64,000 bases of DNA from Candidatus Segetimicrobium genomatis (GCA_005882275.1 VBAK01000115.1:23804-87803); one strand, 5' to 3'. Counted from the stretch's first letter, positions 20,021-30,598 are shown. A program made the numbers and translations. Notes: generated from the letters alone by a model not told the origin.

Positions 20021-20797
20021 ATGGCCGCGGTCTATGAGATCTACGCGCTCAGCCCGGGCGGGCGGCAGGTGGACTGGTCCACCAGGCTCTTCATGGAGCC
20101 GATCGGCACGACCACGACCTCGGCCTATTTCCTCTGGCTGCTGCGCGGCCCGGCCGGCGCCCTGCTCGTCGACACGGGGTTCACCGCCCGGCTCGGGAAG
20201 AGCAAGGGACTCCCGGTCGAGCAGCTCCGCACGCGCGATGAGCTGCTCGACACCGCGGGCTGCAACCCCAACGAGGTCAAGACGGTGATCCTCACGCACC
20301 TGCACTGGGACCACTTCGATCTCGAAGGGTTCCTCCCGCAGGCGACGTTCTGGGTGCAGCGGCGAGAACTGGATTTCTGGCACGGGTTCGGCGGCCAGGA
20401 CCCCTGGACGCGCAGGTTTCTCAGCGACTGCTTCGCCCAGGACCTCGAGGCCGTCCGGTCGGCCGGGCGCCTCCGGGTGATCGACGGCACCCTCGAGCTG
20501 GTCGAGGGCGTCCGGGTCGAGTGGGTCGGCGGCCACTCTCCCGGCATGCAGATCGTCGTCGTCCAAACGGCCAAAGGGCCGTTCGTCATCGGGAACGATG
20601 CGCTGACGACCTACCGGAACCTCCGCGACTGGGTCCCGCCCGCGATCCACCTCAACAGCGTCGCCGAGTGCCTCGGCGCGATGGCGCGCATCAAGAGCCT
20701 CGCCGGCGGCGACGAGGGCCGCATCTGCCCGGGCCACGACGGGGAGGTCTGGAAGAAATTCCCCGAGGTCAAGCCCGGCGTCTACCGGCTCGCCTAA
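20021..20797 (+). CDS. MBL-fold N-acyl-homoserine-lactonase-type hydrolase
   Basis: 258 aa, GAGGAGG nine bases before the ATG. Metallo-beta-lactamase fold with the dinuclear zinc motif HLHWDH (His93-Asp97-His98), GGHSPGM and a distal CPGHD. The arrangement and length match the AttM/AhlA-type lactonase family. Quorum-quenching is one known role; hydrolysis of metabolic lactones fits the hydroxyacid dehydrogenase neighbours at least as well. Its last four bases overlap the convergent dehydrogenase gene. Confidence 0.88.
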   Translation: MAAVYEIYALSPGGRQVDWSTRLFMEPIGTTTTSAYFLWLLRGPAGALLVDTGFTARLGKSKGLPVEQLRTRDELLDTAGCNPNEVKTVILTHLHWDHFDLEGFLPQATFWVQRRELDFWHGFGGQDPWTRRFLSDCFAQDLEAVRSAGRLRVIDGTLELVEGVRVEWVGGHSPGMQIVVVQTAKGPFVIGNDALTTYRNLRDWVPPAIHLNSVAECLGAMARIKSLAGGDEGRICPGHDGEVWKKFPEVKPGVYRLA

Positions 20798-21786
20798 CGC
20801 CGGGAACCCCGGTACCCGGGGGAGGACGTCACGTCGGGGTTGAGCGCCCGCACGGGATGCCCATCGAAAAAGGCCCGCACGTCCTCAACGGCGTCGCGGT
20901 AGAAGACCTCGTAGCCTTCCCGCGTCACGTACCCAAGGTGCGGGGTGATCACGGTGTTCTCCAGGCGCCTGAGAGGATGGTCCGGGGGAAGCGGCTCGTC
21001 GTCGTACACGTCGAGGGCCGCCCCGGCGACGGCGCCGCGCCGGAGCGCCTCCACCAGGGCTCCCTCGTCAACGATGGGCCCTCGAGAGGTGTTCACCAGG
21101 AAGGCGGTCGGCTTCATCAACGCGAGTTCCCGGGGGCCGAGGAGCCCCTGCGTTCGGTCGCTCAACTTCAGGTGGATCGTCACGACGTCGGCCTGACGCA
21201 GCAGCCCTTCCTTGGACACCAGGGCCGCTCCACACTCCGCGGCCCGCTCGGCGGTCAGGTGCTGGCTCCACGCGATCACCGGCATCCCAAAGGCGCGGCC
21301 GATCGCTGCGACCTGCGATCCGAGGGTGCCGAGGCCGATGACCCCGAGCGTCTTCCCCTGGAGGCCCACCCCCAGCGTGGTCTGCCAGTGGCCCCGCCGG
21401 GTGGCCTGGTCTTCCCGAGGGATGTGGCGCGTCAGCGCCAGGATCAGCCCCCAGGTCAGCTCCGCGGTCGGATATTTCAGCCCCCGCGTGCCGCACACCA
21501 GGATCCCCAGGCGCGTGGCGCCGTCGAGATCGATGGAGGCGTTGGCCGCCCCGGTCGTCACCAGCAGGCGCAGCGCCGGCAGCCGCTCCAGCAGCCGCGT
21601 GGGGAACGGGGTGCGCTCGCGCATGGCGACGATCGCGTGAAACGGCGCAAGCCGATCGGCGAGGCGATCCTCGTCCTTGAGGTGGTCGCGAAACACCTGG
21701 ACGTCGACGGCCGGACCGAGCGCGCGCCAGTCGGCCATCTCCAGCGCCACGCCCTGATAGTCGTCGAGGACCGCAACCTTGGCCAT
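20794..21786 (-). CDS. D-2-hydroxyacid dehydrogenase (second copy)
   Basis: 330 aa. Same enzyme superfamily as the 19025 gene but clearly divergent. NAD motif GLGTLGSQVAAIGRAFG; catalytic Arg in LSDRTQGLLGP, Glu in DVYDDEPLP, His in ITPHLGYVTRE. The N-terminus MAKVAVLDDYQGVA resembles the PGDH-like branch. It reads toward the lactonase-like gene and follows the dipeptidase by 33 bases on the same strand, so the dipeptidase and this enzyme are probably one transcript. Confidence 0.92.
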   Translation of the reverse strand: MAKVAVLDDYQGVALEMADWRALGPAVDVQVFRDHLKDEDRLADRLAPFHAIVAMRERTPFPTRLLERLPALRLLVTTGAANASIDLDGATRLGILVCGTRGLKYPTAELTWGLILALTRHIPREDQATRRGHWQTTLGVGLQGKTLGVIGLGTLGSQVAAIGRAFGMPVIAWSQHLTAERAAECGAALVSKEGLLRQADVVTIHLKLSDRTQGLLGPRELALMKPTAFLVNTSRGPIVDEGALVEALRRGAVAGAALDVYDDEPLPPDHPLRRLENTVITPHLGYVTREGYEVFYRDAVEDVRAFFDGHPVRALNPDVTSSPGYRGSRR

Positions 21787-21819
21787 CGACCGGTGAACCC
21801 GGCCCGCGGGATCCCGAGC

Positions 21820-22902
21820 CTACGCGCCCCAGGTCTCGCGCAGCACCCGCACCCAGTTGCCGTGGGCGAGCTTCCGGAGATCCTCTCCCCCAAAGCCCCG
21901 GTCGCGGAGCGCCTGCATGAGCCTGGGCAGCCCGGCGGCGTCCTTCAGCTCCGCCGGCATCGTCGCGCCGTCGAAGTCGGAGCCCAGGGCCACGTGGTCG
22001 ATCCCCATGCGCTTGGCCATGTACTCGATGTGATCCACCATCCGCGCGATGGGGGTGTTGGACTCCCGGCCGCCGTCCTCCCTGAGGAACCCGACGTGGA
22101 AGTTGAGGCCGGCGATCCCGCGGCTCTCGCGGATCGCGTCGAGCTGCCGGTCGGTCAGGTTGCGCGGAGACGGCGACAGGGCATGGGCGTTGGAATGGGT
22201 GGCGACGAGCGGGGCATCGGTGATCCCGGCGACATCCCAAAACCCCCGCTCGTTGATATGCGACAGATCGATCATGATCCTGCGGCGGTTCAGTTGCCGG
22301 ACGAGCGCTTTGCCGGCATCGGTGAGCCCCTCGCCCGTGTCCGGGGAACTCGGGAACTTGAACGGCACGCCCCGGGCGAAGCGGTTCCGCCGGCTGTGCG
22401 TGAGGCCGACCGACCGGAGCCCCGACGCGTAGAAGACCTCGAGCGCATGCCCGTCGGGATCGAGCGGCTCCGCGCCCTCGAAGTGCAGCAGCATGGCGAA
22501 GATGCCCGCGTCGAGGCAGCGCTGCAGCTCGGCCGCGGTGTGGACGATCCCGATCCGTCCGCCCGACGCCTGGGCGGTCTCGAGCAGCCGCCCGAGCAGG
22601 TCGAGCGCCGCCGACTGCGCGTAATCGAGCGGCATCGGCTCCGGCCACGTCCGCTCGTCGCCGTAGATCTTCATCCCCGCGTCCGGGTCGGCCCGACCGG
22701 GCCTCGCATGCTCGGCGTTGACGGGATCGTAGATGTAGACGGCGAAAAAGCCGCCGCCGAGCCCGCCCTCGCGGGCCCGCGGAAGATCGATGTGGCCTTC
22801 CGTGCTCCGGTCGAAGAACGACCGGCCGGTCTTGACGAGGCTGAGGACCGTGTCGTTGTGGCCGTCGAAGATCGGTGGGTCAGGAGACCCTGTGCGCGCC
22901 AT
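21820..22902 (-). CDS. Membrane dipeptidase family (M19) peptidase
   Basis: 360 aa, no signal peptide. M19 zinc dipeptidases cleave dipeptides, including those with a D-residue at the second position. Zinc-ligand motifs are visible: FDGHNDTV (His15, Asp17), a bridging Glu in LHFEGAEPL, VATHSNAHALSPSPRNLTD and GSDFDGATMP. The gene is upstream of the second hydroxyacid dehydrogenase. GGAAGG lies close before the ATG. Possibly part of a D-amino-acid salvage group with the FAD oxidase. Confidence 0.92.
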   Translation of the reverse strand: MARTGSPDPPIFDGHNDTVLSLVKTGRSFFDRSTEGHIDLPRAREGGLGGGFFAVYIYDPVNAEHARPGRADPDAGMKIYGDERTWPEPMPLDYAQSAALDLLGRLLETAQASGGRIGIVHTAAELQRCLDAGIFAMLLHFEGAEPLDPDGHALEVFYASGLRSVGLTHSRRNRFARGVPFKFPSSPDTGEGLTDAGKALVRQLNRRRIMIDLSHINERGFWDVAGITDAPLVATHSNAHALSPSPRNLTDRQLDAIRESRGIAGLNFHVGFLREDGGRESNTPIARMVDHIEYMAKRMGIDHVALGSDFDGATMPAELKDAAGLPRLMQALRDRGFGGEDLRKLAHGNWVRVLRETWGA

Positions 22903-23012
22903 GGAGGCTTCCTTCCATTCGGGCGCGCGGGATCCCTGTGGACTGGGCTCAGGCCGGGGTCAGCGTGGAGTCGAAACCGCCGCGCGCGGTGTCTCCCGGC
23001 GCGGGCGACGCG

Positions 23013-23330
23013 TCAGATGCGGCAGCCGAACTCGCAGAGGAGCTTGATCAGCCAGCGCTCGCCGATTTTGTAGGTGGCGATCGGGCCCGGGTCCCGGGTC
23101 ATCTTCGCGAGCGCGGTGGCCCGCCGCGCGATCACCGCGGCCCGCTTGTAATGCAGCGCCTCGTCCCTGCCGTGTTCGAGGAACGCGAGAATCGTCTGGT
23201 CGATCCACGCGACGACCTGCCGGCCGAACGGAAGTTCCTCGAGGCAGAACTCTTCGGTCGGGGTCTTCTGGATGGCGCGCCCCCAGCTGCGAAGCTCTTC
23301 GACAGATACATCGAGGTCGTCGAGTCTCAT
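23013..23330 (-). CDS. Small helical protein of unknown function
   Basis: 105 aa, with GGGAGG seven bases before the ATG. Predicted all-alpha and soluble; contains FLEHGRDEALHYKRAAVIARRA and two cysteines near the end (LLCEFGCRI). No family recognised. It precedes the dipeptidase gene by 110 bases on the same strand, so it could be the first gene of that transcript. Confidence 0.65.
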   Translation of the reverse strand: MRLDDLDVSVEELRSWGRAIQKTPTEEFCLEELPFGRQVVAWIDQTILAFLEHGRDEALHYKRAAVIARRATALAKMTRDPGPIATYKIGERWLIKLLCEFGCRI

Positions 23331-23720
23331 CTCCCGCCTCCCGCGGTCCCTGACACTCTATTGCCCAGGATGCAGGGACATCCGGACCTCCCCGGGAGCC
23401 GGGAGCGGTAACTTGTGTCACAGGATGGAGATAGACAATATAGATATATTTATACCCTTCCTTGACACCAACTCACGGGAGATAGGCCGGAGGACGCCCG
23501 AACGGGCGCCCGCTCGTTTCCGGGCCCCCCGCCGCCCCCTCTGTGGGAGGCCCGGCAAAGTCATGCCGTCGTCCCCCTCTCGAGCACCCAGTCCCAGGGC
23601 GCGCGCTCCGACCAGCGATGCCCTCGGTTCCTGCGACGAGATCCAATCCATCGTCTGAGTGCCGGTGTATCAGGAGACGAACGGTTCAAGAGGACATCAT
23701 CGACGAAAGGAGGGACCACA
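23331..23720. other. Intergenic region with an AT-rich island
   Basis: No gene is supported here. A local AT-rich patch (about 23431-23460, AATATAGATATATTTATA) contrasts with the GC-rich surroundings and contains TATA-like hexamers on both strands, so divergent promoters for the flanking genes are likely. I could not fix a convincing -35/-10 pair. Confidence 0.5.
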
Positions 23721-23939
23721 ATGAACAGGATCCTGGCCCTGCTGGTGCTGGGCGCGTCCATCGCGCTCACCGGCGCGACCGCGTTTGCCGAGTCCGACGC
23801 GGTGGAACCGGTGCCAATGCACCCCACGGCCCCGCAGGCCACCAGCCAGAACGACCCGGTCACCCCGGGCACGGTTGCGGGCACCGGCGCGCCGTCGTTC
23901 AACGAAATGCGCTGGCACGAGCACGAGGGGAACCGATAG
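23721..23939 (+). CDS. Small exported protein upstream of propeller-cupredoxin
   Basis: 72 aa with AAAGGAGGG eight bases before the ATG. Residues 1-23 are a signal peptide (LALLVLGASIALTGATAFA), leaving a mature peptide of about 49 residues that is proline/threonine-rich and ends NEMRWHEHEGNR, a possible His-based metal ligand group. No family recognised. It lies 89 bases upstream of the copper-protein fusion, so a role alongside that protein is plausible but unproven. Confidence 0.7.
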   Translation: MNRILALLVLGASIALTGATAFAESDAVEPVPMHPTAPQATSQNDPVTPGTVAGTGAPSFNEMRWHEHEGNR

Positions 23940-24028
23940 CCCCCGGGCGACGCCGCCGGCCGGCCGCGGGACGCGGGCGGCCGGCGGCGCGCCTCAACTT
24001 CTGCGAACGCCGACTGGAGGACAGTGAG

Positions 24029-25435
24029 ATGAAACACAACGCTTCCCATCCCAACACGTCACACCCGGACGCCCGGCGCGCCTGGCGGCGGCTGAAACAC
24101 CTGGCGAGTCTCGTGGCCGTGGCCGGCCTGGCCGCGACGATGTGGGCCGGGACGATCCAGACCCCGGCCGCGGCCGCCGTGCGCGGCGCGCCCAAGGCCT
24201 ATGTGGGACTCTTTAACGACAATGCCGTCGCGGTGATCGATACCCGCGCCAACCGTGTCCTCACGACGATCCCGATCCCCGCCGGCCCGCACGGCCTGGT
24301 GATCTCTCCTGACGGACTCCGCGTGTACGCGAGCAGCGACGGCGACTCCACGGTGAGCGTCATCAGCACGAGCACCGACCGCGTGGTGAGCCGCATCGAC
24401 GTCGGCAAGGCCCCCCACGGGCTGGCGATCAACCGGAGCGGGAGCCTGGTGCTGGTCGCGGTATTCGGCGCGGGCCGGGTGGCGATGATCGACACCGTCC
24501 GCAACGAAGTCGTCGCCAGGATCCCGGTGGGCAACCCGCACAACATCGCCATCAGCCCCGACGGGCGCACCGCGTACGTCGCCTCCCAGCAGCCGGGCGC
24601 GGCCCAGCTTGCGATCCTGGACCTCGCGGCCCGCCGGCAGGTGGGGACCGTCCCGCTGGACAAGACCCCGCGCGCCCTCACGTTCAGTCCCGACGGCGCC
24701 GCGCTCTACTACACTCTCGCCGGCTCCGATGCCGTCCAGGTGCTCGACCCGAAGCAGAACCGGGTCGTCGCCCAGATCCCGGTCGGGGCGTCCCCCCATC
24801 ATCCGTTCTTCACCGCGAACGGCGCGTATGGTCTCGTGGTCAGCCAGGGGCCCGGTGAACTGGCGGTCATCAGCCCGGGAACTCACACGGTCATCGGGAC
24901 CGTCACCGTCGGCAGGCTGCCCCACTGGATCGCCGCGTCGTCCAACGGCGATACCGCCTACGTGACCAACGAGGGTTCGAACAGCGTCACGGTCGTCGAC
25001 GTCGAGAAGCAGCGGGTGCTGGCAACGATTCCCGTCGGCACCGCGCCGCGCAAGATCGTCGTGCAGCCCGGGCACGCCGCCAAGGACGCAGCCGTCGCGC
25101 CTGCGGAGACGCCGGCGCAGGCGCCGCCTGTGACCGCATCCGCTCCCGGGGCGGCGGTCTCGACCGCGCCGGCCATGGCGGATGGCAGCGGTGCGGTTCG
25201 CATCCAGAACTTCGCCTTTACCCCGGCGCCGATCACGGTGACGCCGGGAACCACCGTCGTCTGGACCAACGCGGACGCGATCCCGCACACCAGCACCGGC
25301 AGGGACAGGCAGTGGGACTCCGGTCCGATCCAGCCCGGCACGAGCTTCACGGTGACCTTCGACAAAGCCGGTACCTACACGTACGCCTGCACGATCCATC
25401 CGTTCATGCAGGCGACGGTGATCGTCAAGCCGTGA
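24029..25435 (+). CDS. Exported YVTN beta-propeller fused to a cupredoxin domain
   Basis: 468 aa from the ATG at 24029 (GGAGG upstream); the track's longer frame is not needed. A signal/anchor segment lies at about 30-52. Residues about 60-350 are a YVTN/NHL-type propeller with seven repeats such as NRVLTTIPIPAGPHGLVISPDG. An Ala/Pro linker leads to a C-terminal plastocyanin-like domain (about 390-468) with type-1 copper ligands: His in DAIPHTS and Cys, His, Met in YACTIHPFM. Known cupredoxins carry electrons; the propeller is probably a binding platform. The fusion suggests an extracytoplasmic redox partner protein. Confidence 0.88.
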   Translation: MKHNASHPNTSHPDARRAWRRLKHLASLVAVAGLAATMWAGTIQTPAAAAVRGAPKAYVGLFNDNAVAVIDTRANRVLTTIPIPAGPHGLVISPDGLRVYASSDGDSTVSVISTSTDRVVSRIDVGKAPHGLAINRSGSLVLVAVFGAGRVAMIDTVRNEVVARIPVGNPHNIAISPDGRTAYVASQQPGAAQLAILDLAARRQVGTVPLDKTPRALTFSPDGAALYYTLAGSDAVQVLDPKQNRVVAQIPVGASPHHPFFTANGAYGLVVSQGPGELAVISPGTHTVIGTVTVGRLPHWIAASSNGDTAYVTNEGSNSVTVVDVEKQRVLATIPVGTAPRKIVVQPGHAAKDAAVAPAETPAQAPPVTASAPGAAVSTAPAMADGSGAVRIQNFAFTPAPITVTPGTTVVWTNADAIPHTSTGRDRQWDSGPIQPGTSFTVTFDKAGTYTYACTIHPFMQATVIVKP

Positions 25436-25555
25436 GCGTTGCCGGGAGCGGCCTGCCCCCGGGCACGAACCCTCAGGGGGCGCGGAGCCGTATACTGAGC
25501 ACCGGGGCCCGCGGGACGCGGAGCCCCGTGCCGGCGCGCGCCGGAGGGGTGAAAG

Positions 25556-27391
25556 TTGGGTACGAAAGAGGCTGTGGCGGTGAAAGGCACGACGGGCAGG
25601 CCGGAACCGTGGCACCGGGCACCGTGGGCGCGGATCGGGGGCGTGATCCTGCTGATCGGCCTGGCGGCCGCGCTGGCCGCGCCCTTCCTGGTCCCGGTGG
25701 ACCGCTTCCGGCCGCTCGTGGTGCGGCAGATCGAGGCCGCGACCGGGTACCCGATCCAGATCGACGCCCTGAGGCTCTACCTGGTGCCGGTGGTGCACAT
25801 CCGTGCGGCGGGCGTCCGCATGAAGAACCCGCCGGGCCGCCCGCGGGGTGACGCGGTCGTCGTGAAGTCCATCGATATCGGGGTCGCGCCGCGCGCCCTG
25901 CTCTCGCGGATGCTGGAGGTCACGTACATCGCCGTCAAGGGCGTCCGCGCGAACCTCGTCCAATATCCCGACGGCCGGACGAACTTCGACCAAACGGCGG
26001 CTCCCCACAGCGCGCGGGCTCCCGGCCCCGTCCCGGCGCAGCGGGGCGCCCCCCTGCTGAGCCTCGCCCGCATCGGCACGGTGACGGTCAGGGACGTCAC
26101 GATCACGACCGCGAGTTCCGGCGCGGACCGCGGTCAGGCAGCGCCCGCTCTGACGTTGAGCGGGGTGAACGCCAGGATCCGTTCCATCGACATGAACGCA
26201 CCGGACTGGTCAAGAACACTCGACATCGAGGCGAACTTGAGCGGCGCGAGGCTCTCCACGCCGTCGCTGGCCAAACCGGTCCTGTTCCACACCGGCCGGC
26301 TGATCCTCAAGGGCGCCGCGGGACGGGGAACGTTTTCCGCGTCGCTCGACAACGTGCGCGCCGATGGAACCGCCGTGATCGCCGGCCTCAATCCACCGTC
26401 CGTCACCTTCACGATCGCCGTCCCCGCACTCGACGTCGACAGCCTGGAGCGTCTGGGGATCGGCGGCGCGGCCGGCGGCGCCGCGACATCACGCGGCGTC
26501 CCGGCTCACGCCGCGGCCCCGGCCAACCCGGCGCCCGCACCGCGACACCTGCTGGCGCGCGGAGAGATCAAGATCGACAGGCTCGTGGCGTCCCCGCTGG
26601 AAGCGACCCGGTTCAACGGCAGGCTGAGCGTGTACAGCAGCGCGATGGTCTTGGACTCCTTCGCGCTCTCCGCCTACGGCGGCCTCATCCGGGGTGGAGC
26701 GGCGGTGGATTACGCGGCCGCCACCCTCCCCCTCATCGCGACCGCGCAGGCGCGTGGGATCAACCTCGGCCGGATGGTGAGCACCCTCTCTCCCCAAGCG
26801 AGGAAAATCACCGGCACGCTCGACGCCGATCTCAGGCTGGCGACCGCCGCGGGGCGGGACCCCAAGGCGGCGCTGACGGGGACAGGCGCGTTCGCGGTGC
26901 GCAACGGGTCGTTCCCGGGACTGGACCTCAAGAGCAGCCTGGCGCAGATGGCCAGAGCCCTGCAGCTCAACGTCCCCGCGGGCGACACCCGGTTCCGCTA
27001 CTTCGGCGGGGACCTGCGCATCGCCCGGCAGCGCGTGGAGAGCCACTCCCTCCGGTTACAGGGGGACGACCTGGACGGAACGGCCGGGGGCAGCCTCGGC
27101 TTCGACAAGACGCTGGACTACACGGGCGTCGCCGTGCTGAAGGCGCTGGCCTCGGGGGCATCCGCCTCGGCGGGCGCGCTGCCCTCGGTGAGCCAGCTGT
27201 TCGGCAAGATGGTGCCTGGAGCCGCGGGCGCGACCGGAGCCCAGGTGCCGTTCTCCCTGCGCGGGACCCTGGACGATCCCAAGTTTTCTCTGGCCGGCAC
27301 CCCGCAGTTCATCCGCAGCCAGACCACCCAGCCGCCGCCCGACCAGCCGCAGCCCCCATCCCTGCAGGATCTGTTCAAGCTCTTCCATTAG
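25556..27391 (+). CDS. AsmA family protein
   Basis: 611 aa from a TTG at 25556, placed six bases after GGAGGGG. One N-terminal transmembrane helix (about 22-42) is followed by the AsmA N-terminal module (VPVDRFRPLVVRQIEAATGYPIQIDALRLYLVP) and a large beta-rich domain with the AsmA C-terminal pattern (NGSFPGLDLKSSLAQMARAL, DLDGTAGGSLGFDKTLDYTG, QLFGKMVPG). AsmA-like proteins act in envelope assembly and phospholipid transport in diderm bacteria, so this gene hints at an outer membrane or a similar envelope layer. Confidence 0.88.
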   Translation: MGTKEAVAVKGTTGRPEPWHRAPWARIGGVILLIGLAAALAAPFLVPVDRFRPLVVRQIEAATGYPIQIDALRLYLVPVVHIRAAGVRMKNPPGRPRGDAVVVKSIDIGVAPRALLSRMLEVTYIAVKGVRANLVQYPDGRTNFDQTAAPHSARAPGPVPAQRGAPLLSLARIGTVTVRDVTITTASSGADRGQAAPALTLSGVNARIRSIDMNAPDWSRTLDIEANLSGARLSTPSLAKPVLFHTGRLILKGAAGRGTFSASLDNVRADGTAVIAGLNPPSVTFTIAVPALDVDSLERLGIGGAAGGAATSRGVPAHAAAPANPAPAPRHLLARGEIKIDRLVASPLEATRFNGRLSVYSSAMVLDSFALSAYGGLIRGGAAVDYAAATLPLIATAQARGINLGRMVSTLSPQARKITGTLDADLRLATAAGRDPKAALTGTGAFAVRNGSFPGLDLKSSLAQMARALQLNVPAGDTRFRYFGGDLRIARQRVESHSLRLQGDDLDGTAGGSLGFDKTLDYTGVAVLKALASGASASAGALPSVSQLFGKMVPGAAGATGAQVPFSLRGTLDDPKFSLAGTPQFIRSQTTQPPPDQPQPPSLQDLFKLFH

Positions 27392-27558
27392 GACACCGCT
27401 GGGACACCGCGTTTTCGGGCGCCGGGAACCGGCCCTTCAACAGGGGTTCTCCGGGCTACCGTCGTAGCGTGTTCGTAATGTTCCCCGGTCGCGCTCGAGC
27501 GGACCGCGGGCCGACACCCGCTGTGCGGCGCGCGGCCAATCTTCCTGGGGGGTGTCGC

Positions 27559-28650
27559 ATGGAACGAGGACCCAAGCCATCCCGGATCGGACGGATCTGG
27601 ATTGTGCTGCCGCTGGCGGCGGCGATGACCGTCGCCGTCTGGACGCAGGGGGCGCGGCAGGCCGCTTCCCAGCAGGCGCCGGCGCCGTTCTCCCGGCTCC
27701 TCGCGCTCGGCCCGGCCACCCGCTTCACGCCGCAGGCCAAGTGGTGCAGCGGCGCCAGGATCGTCTTCTTCCCGGGCGGGCCGGCCGGAGGGGTGTTCGC
27801 CAACAACGTCTACAACGGCGCGCGGCAGGCCGAACTCGATCTGGGTCCTCGGGTGCAGTACGTATTCTCGGACTGGGATCCGCAGAAGATGATCCAGCAG
27901 TTCAAGGAGACCGCGGCGACCAGGCCGGACGGGATCGCGGTGATGGGGCACCCTGGGGACGCCGCGTTCGATCCGCTGATCGAAGACGCCGAGGCCAATG
28001 GGATCATCGTCACCAGCGGGAACACACAGCTGCCCAAGATGGAACAGCGCTACGCCGCCAAGGGGTTCGGGTATGTCGGGCAGGATCTGTACGGCTCCGG
28101 ATCCGCTCTCGCGGCCGAGGCGCTCCGGCGCTCCGGCCTCAAGGCCGGGGCCCGCGCGATGGTCTGGGGGCTCCTGTCGCAGCCGACGCGCGGCCTGCGG
28201 ACCAAGGGCGCGATCGACACCCTGAAGAAAGCCGGGCTCACGGTCGACTACCTCGAGATCGACTCGGCCACCAACGCGGACCCGCAGGCGGGGACGCCCA
28301 CGTTCACCGGCTATGTGTCGTCGCATCCCGATGTCAGGCTGGTCATCACGGATCACGGCGGCCTCACCGCCACGGTCGAAACCTATCTCAAGACCGCCGG
28401 CAAGAAGCCCGGGGAGATCTACGCGGCCGGGTTCGATCTGTCGCCGGCGACCGTGACCAGCATCCGCGGCGGGTGGACCAACCTGGTCATCGATCAGCAG
28501 CCCTGGCTGCAGGGGTACCTCCCCATCTTGAACATTTGCCTGACGAAGGTCTACGGATTCTCGGGCCTGCATATCGACACGGGCGGGGGGTTCGCCGACA
28601 AGAATAACATCAACTTTCTCGCGCCGCTTGCGGAAAAGGAAGTACGCTAG
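27559..28650 (+). CDS. Sugar-type ABC transporter substrate-binding protein
   Basis: 363 aa from the ATG at 27559. The N-terminal hydrophobic segment (about 12-28) acts as an export signal. The rest is a periplasmic-binding-protein type 1 (ribose/autoinducer-like) fold, e.g. NNVYNGARQAELDLG, DPQKMIQQFKETAATRPDGIAVMG and DVRLVITDHGGLTATVETYL. It is the first gene of a complete ribose-type importer; the stop is followed by one base and then the GTG of the ATPase. Ligand unknown, perhaps a sugar or polyol. The 167-base gap upstream contains no gene. Confidence 0.92.
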   Translation: MERGPKPSRIGRIWIVLPLAAAMTVAVWTQGARQAASQQAPAPFSRLLALGPATRFTPQAKWCSGARIVFFPGGPAGGVFANNVYNGARQAELDLGPRVQYVFSDWDPQKMIQQFKETAATRPDGIAVMGHPGDAAFDPLIEDAEANGIIVTSGNTQLPKMEQRYAAKGFGYVGQDLYGSGSALAAEALRRSGLKAGARAMVWGLLSQPTRGLRTKGAIDTLKKAGLTVDYLEIDSATNADPQAGTPTFTGYVSSHPDVRLVITDHGGLTATVETYLKTAGKKPGEIYAAGFDLSPATVTSIRGGWTNLVIDQQPWLQGYLPILNICLTKVYGFSGLHIDTGGGFADKNNINFLAPLAEKEVR

Positions 28651-28651
28651 C

Positions 28652-29500
<849 letters not shown>

Positions 29501-29538
29501 AGAGGGCCCGCGCGTGAGCGGGGCCGAAGCGGCGCGCG

Positions 29539-30549
29539 ATGGTCACCCACACGGAGGCGCGGCACGGACCGGCCGGGGGCGGCTGGGTCGGGCTCGCGCG
29601 CTACGGCCGCCGGCACGCCACGCAGCTCGCCACGATCGCCGTCGGGCTGGTGATCTGGCTGATCTTCGTCGCCGGCGCGCCCCGGACGTTCCTGTCCCCC
29701 AACATCTACCAGGCGTTCATGTCCACGACGCCCTTCTTCGCGCTCGTCGCCCTGCCGCTGACGATGGTGGTGATCGCCGGGGAGATCGACCTGTCGTTTC
29801 CCGCGGTCATGTCCCTGGGGACGGGGGCGTTTTCGTTCACGCTGCTCTACACGAACAGCCTGATCCTCGCCTCCGCCGCGTGCGCGCTGGCGGGGATCCT
29901 GGCGGGGCTCGTCAACGGCGCGATTGTGGCGGGGCTCGGGATCCCGTCGCTCGTCGCCACGATCGGCACACAGTTCTTCTGGCGCGGGGTCGTGCTGGTC
30001 GGCACGGGCGGCAGCGGCGTCTCCCTCGTCCCCACCCGAGGGACCGCGTTCTACAGCGCGATGGTCGGGCGTGTGGGCGGCGCGGTCCCGGCGCAGATGC
30101 TCTGGACGGTGTTCGCGGCGCTCCTCATGGCGCTGCTGTTGAATCGCCACCGGTTTGGCGCCCACGTCTACCTGATCGGAGACAACATCGAGAGCGCGCG
30201 GCTCATGGGCATCAACGTGCGCCAGCGGAAGACGGCCCTGTTTGTCTTGATGGCGGTGGCGGCCGCGTTCGCCGGGCTGATCGCCAGCCTCGAGGTGACG
30301 TACTACTGGCCCACGCTCGGCGACGGGTATCTGCTCACCACGATCGCGTCCGTGTTTCTCGGCGGCACCTCGGTGTTCGGCGGCACGGGCACCATCGCCG
30401 GGACGCTGGTCGCCTGCTTCATCATCGGCGCCATCAACGCCGGCGTCGTGGCCATCGGCCTCACCGGGTTCTGGACCCAGCTCATCTACGGCCTGATCAT
30501 CGTGAGCTCGGTGACCCTGCAGACCGTGCTCAGCCGGAGGCTCACGTAG
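29539..30549 (+). CDS. Ribose-type ABC transporter permease
   Basis: 336 aa with about nine transmembrane helices of the BPD_transp_2 (RbsC/AraH) family. Recognisable segments are GEIDLSFPAVMSLGTGAFS, NGAIVAGLGIPSLVATIGT and FLGGTSVFGGTGTIAGTLVA. Third gene of the transporter operon, 38 bases after the ATPase stop. Presumably a homodimer in the membrane. Confidence 0.93.
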   Translation: MVTHTEARHGPAGGGWVGLARYGRRHATQLATIAVGLVIWLIFVAGAPRTFLSPNIYQAFMSTTPFFALVALPLTMVVIAGEIDLSFPAVMSLGTGAFSFTLLYTNSLILASAACALAGILAGLVNGAIVAGLGIPSLVATIGTQFFWRGVVLVGTGGSGVSLVPTRGTAFYSAMVGRVGGAVPAQMLWTVFAALLMALLLNRHRFGAHVYLIGDNIESARLMGINVRQRKTALFVLMAVAAAFAGLIASLEVTYYWPTLGDGYLLTTIASVFLGGTSVFGGTGTIAGTLVACFIIGAINAGVVAIGLTGFWTQLIYGLIIVSSVTLQTVLSRRLT

Positions 30550-30598
30550 GCGGGCGGCGCGGAGTCCCGGCCCGCCCGCGCTGATGAGGACGACGCCG

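Noticed and set aside
18452-20737. 761-codon minus-strand ORF
   Set aside because: Shadow of the first hydroxyacid dehydrogenase and lactonase genes; no domain pattern.
20521-23073. 850-codon plus-strand ORF
   Set aside because: Antisense shadow of the second hydroxyacid dehydrogenase and the dipeptidase, both of which have full motifs.
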